Shown here: piece after piece, positions 45,001 to 54,399 of the stretch | Layout: each line of letters starts with the position of its first letter | Position numbering within the stretch: the first letter of the stretch is position 1 | Source: Crambe crambe | Taxonomy: Eukaryota; Porifera; Demospongiae; Poecilosclerida; Crambeidae | NCBI GenBank assembly: GCA_963924555.1 | Contig: OZ004593.1 | Span: 2,166,480 to 2,230,479, forward strand | Direction of reading: 5' to 3' | DNA: 64,000 nt | Translations under genes and position numbers: made by a program | The notes under the pieces: model-generated | What the model saw: the letters and a program-made list of their open reading frames with translations, nothing else | What the model was told of the DNA's origin: nothing | The model's database searches: none

Positions 45001-45800
45001 TGCTAATTTCCCCCCAGAATTATACCTTACAGCTCTGTTTGGCTTACCACTGCATCTGTGAACCCAAAACTGAAGAGTTCAGTCTGTGTACTGGTACACA
45101 CTGGAGTCGTTCCATTGAACGGAGGGATCCCATCTCCCACGAAAGTGTCATTCATCATGAATGATGCCGCACAGTTCAAGGCATAATACCTGTATGGCAA
45201 CCAGGTTTCACCATCATCACAAGACCTCTCCAGAGTCATAGCTATGGGACGAACAGACTGCCAAACCAAAGTCATATCTTGGAAAAGGACGGGAGCCTCA
45301 AAGTCCAAACGGAAGCCAACTTTTTGTACATTAGGACCAATTTCTGACACCCAGAAAGTAGAGTTGTTGTTATCATTCAAGCTTGCAGCAGAGTGTGTGT
45401 TTGTTGGTGAGCATATTTCACAGTCAGTGTTTAGAAACAGAGGACAAAAGAGGTCATTTTCAGAGCATGTGGAGTTAACTTGTATGATTCTGCCGAGAGC
45501 TAGGTTTCCTATTGGAGGATAGCAACCTGCACTGTTGGTGCAGTTCTGTGCTGATGCAGAGCCCAGGAAGAGAAGTAGGAGTAGTAGTGTTGAAGTTAGA
45601 GCTATCTTTAAGCTAGGAAGGAAGGTGAGGGAAGGGCTGGAGGAAGAATGATGCGGGTGAGATGTGTGGAGTTGGAGTGAGAGATGTGTTGTTGTTGTGG
45701 TGGTGGTGGTGTGAGGTTGGTGCTTCTTCTTGTGCGCGACACAATGTTCAGTCTTCATGGTGTTCCAGTGAAGATCACAAAATGATGAAGGGTGCTCCAT
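32460..45800 (-). CDS. Laminin chain with LN, LF, L4 and coiled-coil domains
   Basis: Exons: 45048-45800, 43890-44123, 43704-43824, 43038-43205, 42388-42540, 41974-42095, 41573-41785, 41298-41453, 40959-41195, 40608-40794, 40391-40543, 39746-40181, 39414-39584, 39034-39198, 38757-38853, 38488-38610, 37719-38234, 37201-37375, 36756-36946, 36431-36539, 36075-36191, 35749-36008, 35061-35678, 34503-34783, 33974-34115, 33739-33915, 32870-33065, 32460-32605 (6417 nt, 2138 residues, frame kept). Signal-like helix at 66-84, then laminin N-terminal domain, laminin EGF repeats, a beta-type LF domain (from PGYYFVTLDSFIFEAED), more EGF repeats, an L4 (type A) domain (about 985-1195), further EGF repeats to about 1532, then a coiled coil opening CERCHDCYSQW. 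The protein ends QRCYRTP, like the gamma-chain C-terminal Cys tail. No LG domains. Secreted basement-membrane-type protein; chain identity is ambiguous. Start could also be Met15. Confidence 0.9.
34330..34460. repeat. G-rich tract with telomere-like GGGCTA repeats in a laminin intron
   Basis: A run of GGGNNN-type repeats ends in four copies of the hexamer GGGCTA (about 34435-34457), one base from the animal telomere repeat GGGTTA. The tract is G-rich on the plus strand, hence C-rich in the laminin pre-mRNA. Confidence 0.7.
36193..36233. repeat. (CAAA)n microsatellite
   Basis: About ten copies of CAAA directly next to the splice acceptor of a laminin EGF exon (exon start 36191), on the intron side. 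Confidence 0.9.
38955..39029. repeat. (CAA)n microsatellite in a laminin intron
   Basis: More than 20 CAA units abut the donor site of a laminin L4 exon ending at 39034. The tract is at a splice boundary but outside the coding exon. Confidence 0.9.
42163..42372. repeat. 30-bp minisatellite in a laminin intron
   Basis: Seven copies of ATAATTAAAGGGGCATCCTC ACTAATCATG (30 bp). Both strands stay open for about 125 codons because the period is a multiple of three and stop-free. It ends 16 bases before an exon, so the repeat approaches the exon boundary on the donor side. Not a gene. Confidence 0.85.
42606..42654 (+). repeat. 49-bp tandem copy of the tRNA-Leu 5' half
   Basis: The 49-bp unit from GTGGGTCAGGATGGCTGAG to GGTCGTAGT is repeated exactly at 42655-42703, where it is part of the complete tRNA. 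The upstream copy has D-arm and anticodon-arm sequence but no T-arm, so it is a fragment. Confidence 0.85.
42659..42742 (+). tRNA. trnL-CAG: tRNA-Leu (CAG)
   Basis: 84-nt cloverleaf with the long variable arm of a leucine tRNA. It begins GTCAGGATGGCTGAGTGG (A box TGGCTGAGTGG), has anticodon loop TTCAGGT with anticodon CAG, variable arm CTACGAAAGTAG, B box GGTTCGAATCC, and ends CACTTCCGACA. The acceptor stem pairs except one A-C mismatch at pair 4-69. A T run follows at once (42744 on), a good Pol III terminator. It lies antisense inside a laminin intron. A 3'-half relic (GGGTTTGAATCCCATTTCTGACACC) is found at about 42867-42890. The mismatch makes full activity slightly uncertain. Confidence 0.85.
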
Positions 45801-46277
45801 TAGTAATTAATTATATACAACTATTATCAGCAACTTTTTGCCCTATGAAAAAAGAGATGACATTATTACCACACCCCTCACACAGTACAGGTGGAGAACC
45901 ATTAATGATAACAATTACTATGATTGCCTACCTTGCAGTCTTGCAAAGGCTCTCTTCTGATCCCTTTTCCAAGTTCTAGGTTATCTGTACAAGCTCACAA
46001 GTCCAGATGCAGCAGCCATTTCAAATGGTTTGGTATGCAACGCCCCCTATCTACTATGATGTCATTTGCATGGCTGCAGATCCGCCCCCTTGAGCGCGCA
46101 CCCACGCACATTTTGGCGCGCAATAAATAATAGTCACATGACGTGTGCTTTGTTAATAGCTGATGAATTTAAAGCGTACTCAAGTTGTTATTGTGGGGCT
46201 GGCCAGTCTATTTTTGGGCCTGCACTTGGTATTTAGCGGCTATAAGTCCTTCCTGGCGTCGGAAAGCAAGCAGCTAC
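45801..46277. promoter_or_regulatory. Putative bidirectional promoter between laminin and SLC26-like gene
   Basis: Only 477 bases separate the divergent start codons. The segment contains an octamer ATTTGCAT (about 46064), a GC-box-like CCGCCCCC (about 46082), an E2F-like TTTTGGCGCGCAA (about 46112) and a CRE-like TGACGTGT (about 46138). Motifs were read by eye. A shared promoter is inferred from the geometry. Confidence 0.45.
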
Positions 46278-47050
46278 ATGGAAGAAGAAGAATTGATAAG
46301 CCAAAGAACTAAGGGCAAGAAATGCTCGTGCTCATGCACGTCTTGTGAATGTAACATTGTTCTGCCTCAACCCAAACGTCCCTTCTACCCCGTTGACTCT
46401 GGAAAATATGAACTACTTGAGTGTTTTCCATGCTACTTCCAAGCCACTTGGATACTGGATAAATTTCCATTCCTTCGCTGGTTACTGTCGTATAAACTGA
46501 AATGGCTCATCTCCGATGTGATAGCCGGTCTGACTGTCGGGCTGATGGTCGTTCCACAAGCACTGGCATATGCTAGAATTGCTAACCTTCCACCAAGTGT
46601 AAGATTAACCTCTGGGGTTATTGACAAGTTTGTGAGGCTGGGGTCAAAGTGTAAATTGCCATACCTATTATATTATAGGCTATTAGTATGTGGCAATTCA
46701 TCCATTTGCACCAAGTTACCATCAATTTTGTGTTTGTTAGTGCTTTTATTAGCCCTTAATTATAACATTATTGGATGAAATTGTTCCAAGCTGTAGTCAC
46801 AGGACTTGTTAATTCTTTCATGTCCAGTATGGGCTTTACTCTTCCTTCATGGGATGCTTCGTGTATATGATCTTCGGAACGAGCAAGGACATTACTTTGG
46901 GGCCGACGGCTATTCTATCCCTACTGACGGCATCCATCACCGAAGCCTGTGACCCCAATCCGGACAGCTACGACAAGCGGATACTTTGTGCTGTCACCCT
47001 CACGTTTCTCTCCGGTGCTATCCAACTGGCACTTGGGATACTGAACCTGG
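46278..47050 (+). CDS. SLC26A11-like anion transporter, 5' exons only
   Basis: Two coding exons join in frame: 46278-46598 and 46828-47050 (about 181 residues). After a Cys-rich N-terminus (KKCSCSCTSCEC) comes the SLC26 core start. This includes LISDVIAGLTVGLMVVPQAL (TM1) with YARIANLPPS, then YGLYSSFMGCFVYMIFGTSK and DITLGPTAILSLL. These match the sodium-independent sulfate transporter SLC26A11. Exon 2 ends at a usable donor (GGGTTAGT, phase 1). The expected next segment (further TM helices and a STAS domain) was not recognised before 48.6 kb, where an opposite-strand gene begins. It is either a truncated gene duplicate or a gene with its remaining exons beyond an atypically long intron. The start ATG is the first in frame near the upstream non-coding leader. 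Confidence 0.7.
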
Positions 47051-48606
47051 GTTAGTCTGTAACATGTACGGTACATTGAAGTTTTAATGTCAGGGGATAT
47101 AGGAGATTGTGTATGCATAAATTTGTTAATGCTGAGCCAGCATTTTTCATCCAGTAGGAGGCATGCATGGTCCTCCACATATTCCAGTACTGCTTAGTAT
47201 GTAGGTATTCATCAAACCACTTTGAATCAGGAATGCAGTGCTTTTCTAACTGGTCACCTTTCTTATATAGCTCTCAGGGTAAAGAAGTATAAGCCAACTC
47301 TCACATTTGATAATCATGTGTAACACGATATGTACCGACCTGTGAATAACCTCCTCTCTGTATAGTTACAACTAAAAACTCTTTAAACTAATGCATCGCT
47401 GGAAATCTGTATGATTTCCTCTGAGCATACTACCTTAATGGTTGTAGATGTAAACTGTCTGCTACAAAAAAGAATTCCTATATATTTTCTTAATAGTCTC
47501 TTGTAGCTCTCTGTATCTAACCTTGTAGACCATTTTTTTCAGAGATCTTGCAACATGACATGACATAAAGCAAAACCTGATTACTGCGTGCCACTTCCAT
47601 TCCAAACTCAAATACTAGTGCCGATTTTCTCCTTGCCAAGTTGCAAGATCTCTAATAACTGTTGTGTCTAGATGAATATCACAAAGATTTGGGTGATACT
47701 TTCCCCAGATTCACAAACGTAGCTGACTCCATGCTTTCATGCTTTTGTATGTGCATGCACCATAATATTATATTCACTCATGTCATCACTTTGCAATTTG
47801 GGGTGTGGCTTTGTACAGCTCTCTAGACCCTTGCCGTTAACCATAGCTAGTGATTTACAATATTCTAAACTACCTGCTTCTTTACTAAACACTGACATCT
47901 CTCCTCTAAAGAGTTCCTGAGGTGAGCAAAAGTTTTGATAACTCCGCTAGTTTCAAAATCCACGAATCAGAAATCAAGTAAGCTTGCTTCTGAAACGCTT
48001 ACTTGAGCTTGCGTTCCACCCATATAGCTGATAGAGCAGACAGACAGACAGACAGACAAACTGACTACTATAAGGTTCGCTGCACATGCACACACTGTTA
48101 GACACCCGAGATCTAGAGACCACACAATAGCCAAGTGGCAGGTTTTCATTTGCATGACCGTGGAAATTACAAGTACTTAATGGCAAGTTTTAATTAAGAC
48201 ACAGTCCACACAATAGCCTAAGTGACAGGTTTTCATTTGCATGACTGTGGAGATCAAGTCTAAATAATTATAGAACACCGAGACCTAAAGAAAGAATTAT
48301 GGAAAATCTTTGAGCAGTGAAGAGACCCAGCTAGTGAATCATTTCAATTTCAAACATAGAGATCATGGAAAATCAGAGACAGCATTGTACATACAGCATT
48401 ATACAATTGTTATGGGTGTAGTAGAGACCTTTTTGTTATTGAATGAAAGAATTCTTGTGATAACATTGAAAGGGTTTTAAATGCACATACATACATATCT
48501 TATATCATCATGTAGAAATGAAAACTGTTTTTAGATAATCAGTGTTTGATAACTGGATATACAATGATGTCATAGGCAGGTTTGACACAAAATTGATTTT
48601 TTTTTT
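47051..48606. other. Region downstream of the SLC26-like exons without recognised exons
   Basis: I found no continuation of the SLC26 frame and no other gene. It holds a (CAGA)n tract near 48036-48060 and a direct repeat pair of about 45 bp containing CAGGTTTTCATTTGCATGAC (about 48116-48165 and 48205-48255). Confidence 0.5.
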
Positions 48607-50482
48607 TCATTCTTGAGGTGACGATAGTTGCTGGGAAGTATCTCCTGCTTCATTTTTGATGCTGTCTGATTCATCAGTCTCTGTATAGGCTTTGTTCTCT
48701 AGTACACATGTGTGGTCACCATCTTCTAGTGTGCATGTCAGATCTTCTGTTTCTCTGACTTTTTCTCTTCTAGCAGAGCTTCCTTCTTCTGAGGGTATTT
48801 CCCTCTTGTCCCCGCCTTCCTTCACTTCCTTCCTGTCCCTGCCTTCCTTCACTTCCTTCCTGTCCCCGCCTTCCTTCACTTCTTTCCTGTCCCCGCCTTC
48901 CTTCACTTCCTTCCTGTCCCCACCTTCCTTCACTTCTTTCCTGTCCCCGCCTTCCTTCACTTCTTTCCTGTCCCCACCTTCCTTTATTTCTTTCCTGTCC
49001 CTGCCTTCCTTCACTTCCTTCCTGTCCCCACCTTCCTCAAGTTCCTGATAGTTCATTTGTTCCTCAGTGTCTCTATTTTCAAGTACACACGTTGGATTGT
49101 CTAATTTTTTCAGAAGCAAACTTCCTCTTTTCACCGGAATTTCATTTCCCAGAGAATATTTTTCTTCTTCATTTGTGACTCCTCCTTCTCTATATGTGCT
49201 TAATTGATCTTCTTCCCTCTTGATTCTTTTTCTTGAACTCATTTTGCAGAAGACAAAGAGGAGAATACTAGGTGGCAATGCTCCAATTATTATTCCAACA
49301 ATCACTCCAATGACTGTAAATCGTATTAGTGAATTCTGTATAATTTCATCTGCAGTGGCTGCATTAGGATTGGTCAAAGTCCCTGTACTAGCCAGAGTCC
49401 CTGTATCAGCCGGAGTCCCTGCATTAGGATATTGATAATGTTTAATTGATCAGGGAACTCATTCCCCACCCCCCACCCCCACCTCCACCCTCCCACCCAT
49501 TCGTTAGATGAGGTACCCCCACTAACAGGAAGCTCTGTACCTTTCCCCTTTCCTCACTTATATCCTTACATGGAATTCCCTCATTTCCCTTGTCTCCTTA
49601 TATGGACATTCCTTTGCATCTTTATATGGGGACATTCCCTCAATTCCTTATATGGACATTCCTTTGCATCTATCTTTATATGGGGACATTCCCTCAATTC
49701 CTTATATGGACATTCCTTTGCATCTTTATATGGGGACATTCCCTCAATTCCTTATGGATACATGTATTCCCATGAGGTGTGTATAATTGTGCTATGGTTC
49801 TATTCTATTCTTACCAATGTCAGGAGCCTGTGTTGTTACTGTCTCAGAATCTGTTGCCGTTTCAGTTGCTATGGTTCTATTCTTACCAACGTCAGGAGCC
49901 TGTGTTGTTACTGTCTCAGGATCTGTTGCCGTTTCGGTTGATGTGACCATCTCAGTCAGTGACTGTGATGTGGTTAATGACTGTGATGTGGTTATCGAAG
50001 GCTCTGTTGATTCAACATAAATGTAGCTAATCTTCGAAGAGTGCCGTCTCACTTTGGCCCGTTCTGTACTGCAGAGAACGACTGAATGATTCAGCCGTGC
50101 GGCAAGTTGAGTGTTATTCCAGGCCATGTGTAGGTAGAAGTAATACTTATCCTCAATGCATTCTCCAGAAATAATTATCGATAGATTTTGTAAAGTGTTG
50201 TTCACTTTAAATTTCATAATGTGCTGCGGGCTATTTTTAAGGATCTTTGGAATATAGTCATTTGGAATCTGGATTATGAATAATGGTAAGATGTCTAGAT
50301 CACAACTGCTGTGCCAACATTCGATGGTTACATTGTCCGTGATTCGGTAGACAGTCTGTGTGTTTTGTACATCGTTCAGTGCCAAGGCTGTCACAAACAT
50401 AATTAAGTCTGAACTTGGCAGTATGTATTTTGTAAAGTGGCTTACCTCCTGCACTGATCAAAAGTAGACAGATGAGGTTCAT
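48607..50482 (-). CDS. Ig-like receptor 1 with charged 9-residue tail repeats
   Basis: Three exons, 50446-50482, 49815-50387 and 48607-49418 (1422 nt, 473 residues, phases 1-1). Exon 1 encodes a hydrophobic leader (MNLICLLLIS). Exon 2 holds one Ig-like domain of the cluster-specific type. B-strand motif TIECWHSSC, extra Cys in GECIEDKYYFYLH, and F-strand VVLCS are followed by a Thr-rich stalk with two copies of an ATD(P/S)ETVTTQAPD unit. Exon 3 adds a transmembrane helix (about 237-261) and a cytoplasmic tail. The tail carries nine tandem copies of EGGDRKEVK (roughly residues 320-400). Type I single-pass surface protein. The tail has no ITAM/ITIM or kinase. Ligand and signalling are unknown. 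Confidence 0.8.
48800..49045 (-). repeat. 27-bp coding minisatellite in receptor 1 tail
   Basis: Nine 27-bp units encode E-G-(G/R)-D-R-K-E-(V/I)-K. High identity between units implies recent expansion, and length polymorphism between individuals would be expected. Confidence 0.85.
49595..49760. repeat. 50-54 bp tandem repeat in receptor 1 intron 2
   Basis: Three copies of a unit starting TATATGGACATTCCTTTGCA and ending CCCTCAATTCC. The middle copy has a 4-bp insertion. Confidence 0.8.
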
Positions 50483-51751
50483 ATAGGCGATTGTTACTCA
50501 ATCAATAGAAATATAATAGACACTATCTGTACTGACAGCTCTTGCCTCTAGCACAAGTAGATCTGCAGGTGTGTGTATCCTTTTTTTAATTTTATATAGC
50601 CCCAAGGGATGATTCCCTTGGCATGCACATTGCACAATAGGAATGTTATGATTGCAATAGTGTAGGTGTCAAAATGGTATGTGTGTGTTAGTTATTAAGG
50701 GGAATTAGCCCCCCAGACGCACTTGGAGGTGTTGGCAAGGTGAAAGGACACAGGTGCATGTGCCATTAATCACTAAAGAATCTTGCACATGTGTAGCTTG
50801 CTTGAAGGACATCTATACCGGCATTGTACGTACTTCAACCATACTGAAAATCTCTGCCTCTCAAAGTACCTATCTAGAAATAAGGGATATTAGGTGTCAA
50901 CATGGCACCTCTGGCTTTTAATCTGTCATGGCACCTCTGGCTTTTAATCTGTAAGGGAAAAACAAAAAAAACAAAACAAAACAAAAAAAAAACAACCCTG
51001 AAAACCTGTGCAGTATTAACCAAAGACTACAGCTTTGATTGCAGTGATCTTGCCGACATGAAATCCAGAACAGCAAAACCAAAATTTACATAGCCTTCTT
51101 TCAAATGGCTTTGGAGTTGGGCTACTTGAAAGGAAGCTATGTAAATTTTTGGTTTTGTTGTTCTGAATTTGTAGTGCAAGATCACTGCAATCTGCTGTAT
51201 GTATCAACGGATTCAATCCATCTCTCTCCCCCCCCCCCCCCCCCCCCCCCTCCCCCCAATGTGTGTTTATCTGTATACTCTACGTGACTTTGTTCAACTT
51301 GGAATGCCTCCCCTGATCAAGAGATAAATGGAGCATGCATCTTGGTTTATATACCAGAGGTGATGCGACATGTAGGGGTGGTTGTTTATTAACAGGTAAA
51401 GATCTTACTGGTCTGGGGGCTGTTCTAGTGGAACTAGGGACATTTTCCAAGGAAGCAAACCATACTAATACAAATTGAACCTCTGAAGAGTGGAAGCTTC
51501 TCTATTAAGGAAAATAAGGACGAAAATAGCTGGTCCCAAAGTCCACTACATACTATAAGGAATTGAAGCTGGTCTCTGAGTCTCTGACTCTGTTGCAAAG
51601 AGTCTGTAATAGCTAATACTGTAGTCGAAATAAGTATCTTTACATATATTTACAATTTGCATGACATGACTTACAGTAAGTTATCTGATGACATGAGTAA
51701 ACAGGAAGTGACATCACAAACAATAACAACAAACAACAATTAAATTGTCAC
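50483..51751. other. Spacer between receptors 1 and 2
   Basis: No gene seen. It includes a foldback element (51037-51192) and a poly-C tract (about 51229-51256). A 28-bp direct repeat (ATGGCACCTCTGGCTTTTAA) lies near 50902-50948. Confidence 0.55.
51037..51192. mobile_element. Foldback element of about 156 bp
   Basis: GATTGCAGTGATCTTG at the left end and CAAGATCACTGCAATC at the right are inverted complements. Pairing continues inward (AAAATTTACATAGC / GCTATGTAAATTTT), leaving a tiny loop. Non-coding MITE. Confidence 0.75.
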
Positions 51752-52614
51752 TTAATTATCATTATCATTATAATTGTCATTGTAATGGTCGTTTTGTTGT
51801 TCGTCTGCTGGACACTCTTTTCCATTTTGATATTCGTAGTGTTTGTAGCATTTGTACAGCAAGAAGGACAGAATAAGAAGTGCCAGCACTCCAGCTACTG
51901 CTCCAAATAGTACTGGTGGTAATACTATCTCGGTAGGTGGGTCGGTAGGTGGGTATGTTGTATCTGCAGTATGATACAGTGTGTGATTATCCCAGGTGGA
52001 AATTGAATATCCCCTGTGCTTAATTAGCTTCATTTTCTCAGACATGCTTTGATGGCATTGTTTCAGTCCCGTTCTATAATGGATAATCTCAAATCTCACA
52101 CCCAAATTATGAGTAGCTAAATTGAATGTATTAAGTGGCCTGAATTGAAAGGTTTTCTACATCTTATTAGCCAGTTCACTCAAAATTAATGACTCAAGTC
52201 TATTGACCAGCTTACTTGGTTGGCACTGGCGTGAGGTTACAGATTCACGCAGGGTGTAGTTAGAGATTTTTGATGAAGTGAAATTTCTGTCATTCAGTAT
52301 TACACCACAGAGAACTCCTGAGTTATTGAGACATGCTTCATTATCTTTGCAATCCACTTTAAGGGAGTAGTACACTCTGTCCTCCTCATGGCATTTGTCA
52401 GTTGTGGATATTGATGCCATTAGATTGTGATCTCTGATAAACTTGTCCAGGAGTGTGGAATTGTTATATAGGAGGGTGAAATTTCCATAGTCTGGTGGAA
52501 TTTGGATAGTCCAGTATTGTGTGATATTGCCCTCTCTACATGCGTGCCAACACTCTACTGTTACATCATTGTTCTCAACTTCATAGGTTGCCTCACCCAC
52601 CAATATCCTAGCTG

Positions 52615-52688
<74 letters not shown>

Positions 52689-54384
52689 CTAAATTGAATG
52701 TATTAAGTGGCCTGAATTGAAAGGGTTTCTTCCTCTTATTAGCCATAATGACTCAAGTCTACTGTAGATTTCAGGATGGTTATCCATAAGGAATGAGAAA
52801 TAGGTAGTGGCTTACAAGGACCTAAGAAACCTGATCCTTTTATGTCCTATTCAATCCATGCAGTTGTATTAACCATAGGACAAACTGTATCCACCTATCC
52901 CCCTAACCTTCCTGATAACCAACCTGCAATGGACAGTAATAACCAGCTTACTGAATGGGCTTGGGGTCACAGGCGGGATGTAGATAGGGCTGATTTTTGA
53001 TGAAGTGAAATGCAAATTTCTGTCATTCAGTATTACACCACAGAGAACTCTTGAGTTATTGAGACATGCTTCATTATTCACTTGAAGGTAGTAGTACACT
53101 CTGTCCTCCTCATGGCATTTGTCAGTTGTGGATATTGATGCCATTAGATTGTGATCATTCATAAACTCGTCCAGGAGTGTGGAATCATTATATAGGAGGG
53201 TGAAATTTCCATAGTCTGGTGGAATTTGGACAGTCCAGTATGGTGTGATATTGCCCTCTCTACATGCGTGCCAACATTCGACTGTTACATCATTGTTCTC
53301 AACTTCATAGGTTGCCTCACCCACCAATATCCTAGCTGTTATGAGAGAGAGAGAGAGAGAGAGAGATGAAGTGTGATAATAATGATGTATTTTAGATAGT
53401 TGATTGAAACTTACGATCTGAATCGATGAAAATGGAGCTGATCCTTGAAGAACTAAATCTCGTTCCATTTTGTGTTGCACTACAAAGAACTGCAGAGTTA
53501 TTGAAGCGTGCACCATAGTCGGTGGTGTTCCAGGACACATGAAGATAGAAGTAAAATCTATCTTCCTCAAGACATTGATCACTAGAGTCCATCGTTATCA
53601 TTGCACCTTTTAGTTGGTAGTCATTCAGAAAACTATCTAAGAGCATAAAATCATTGGCAGTAAGAGTGACATGTTCATAGTCGGGTGGCATTTGGATGGT
53701 CCAGTGTGGTATTATGTCGTCTGCACATGTATGCCAGCACTCCACTGTCAAATTGTTGTCAACTCTGTAGATGGTTTTATTGTTCTCAACCATCACTGTC
53801 ACTTCATTAGTGGGAGGAGGAGGAGGTGTGCTTGTATTAGAAGCTGGAAGTACTTGCAGCACGAATGGAGTAATAGGGTGCACAGAATATGATCTATCAG
53901 AATTTCTTCCCACACAAGTCACAAGTGAGTTATTATCCGTGACCGTCAAGTTACTGAGTGTGATAGAAAAGACTGTTTTATTTCCATTCGGGTGTGTATT
54001 GGTATCACAGCCGATATGAGAATGTGGCCCTATTTTCTGCTCGATATTGGACAGGCCATCTTGTCCCAGAGTGAAGAGGTACCATGTAACTTCACGAATG
54101 TCTGTACTTCCAGTGCATGTAAGAGTCACATTCCTGCCAGCTGTAGTCGAGGCCACAAGGTCGGAGTGCGTATTGATTGTTATGGCTGTGTCAAAGAATT
54201 AATAGGAAAATTGTTATTTGAACCGTAAAACTACAACAATAACAACAACAATATCACCAAATCCATGAAAATCAAACCCCTTGAAAATTTATGATACTTG
54301 CATAGTTACATACGTACCTACTGATCCTCTCAATAGAAGCATTGCCACCATGATGACGTGTACTGCCTTGTGGTATCTCCCCAT
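51752..54384 (-). CDS. Ig-like receptor 2 with four Ig-type domains
   Basis: Five exons, 54318-54384, 53415-54185, 52952-53335, 52216-52611 and 51752-51963 (1830 nt, 609 residues). All internal junctions are phase 1. Exon 1 is a signal peptide (MGRYHKAVHVIMVAMLLLRG). Exon 2 encodes a V-like Ig domain (NVTLTCTGS... SLVTCVG) and an ECWH-type Ig domain. Exons 3 and 4 each encode a further ECWH-type domain and are recent duplicates of one another. Exon 5 has a Pro/Thr stalk, a transmembrane helix (ILPFG-type VLFGAVAGVLALLILSFLL) and a short Asn/Asp-rich tail. Symmetric phases allow exon gain or loss without frame damage. No known signalling motif in the tail. Probably a surface recognition or adhesion receptor; function inferred only from architecture. 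Confidence 0.8.
52619..52687. repeat. (GA)n microsatellite at receptor 2 exon 4 boundary
   Basis: About 33 GA units lie directly upstream (in gene sense, a TC tract) of the acceptor of the exon starting at 52611. It acts as an extended polypyrimidine tract. The duplicated exon has a shorter GA tract at 53342-53365. Confidence 0.9.
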
Positions 54385-54399
54385 TGCAGAAATCTTGTC

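Noticed and set aside
32460..45800. Possibility that the laminin is an alpha chain
   Set aside because: No LG domains follow the coiled coil. The frame ends after a gamma-like Cys tail with an immediate stop, and the next gene starts 190 bp on. Chain class is left open between beta and gamma.
50902..51093. Short plus-strand frame in the receptor spacer
   Set aside because: It spans a direct repeat, an A-rich tract and a foldback arm; no coding signature.
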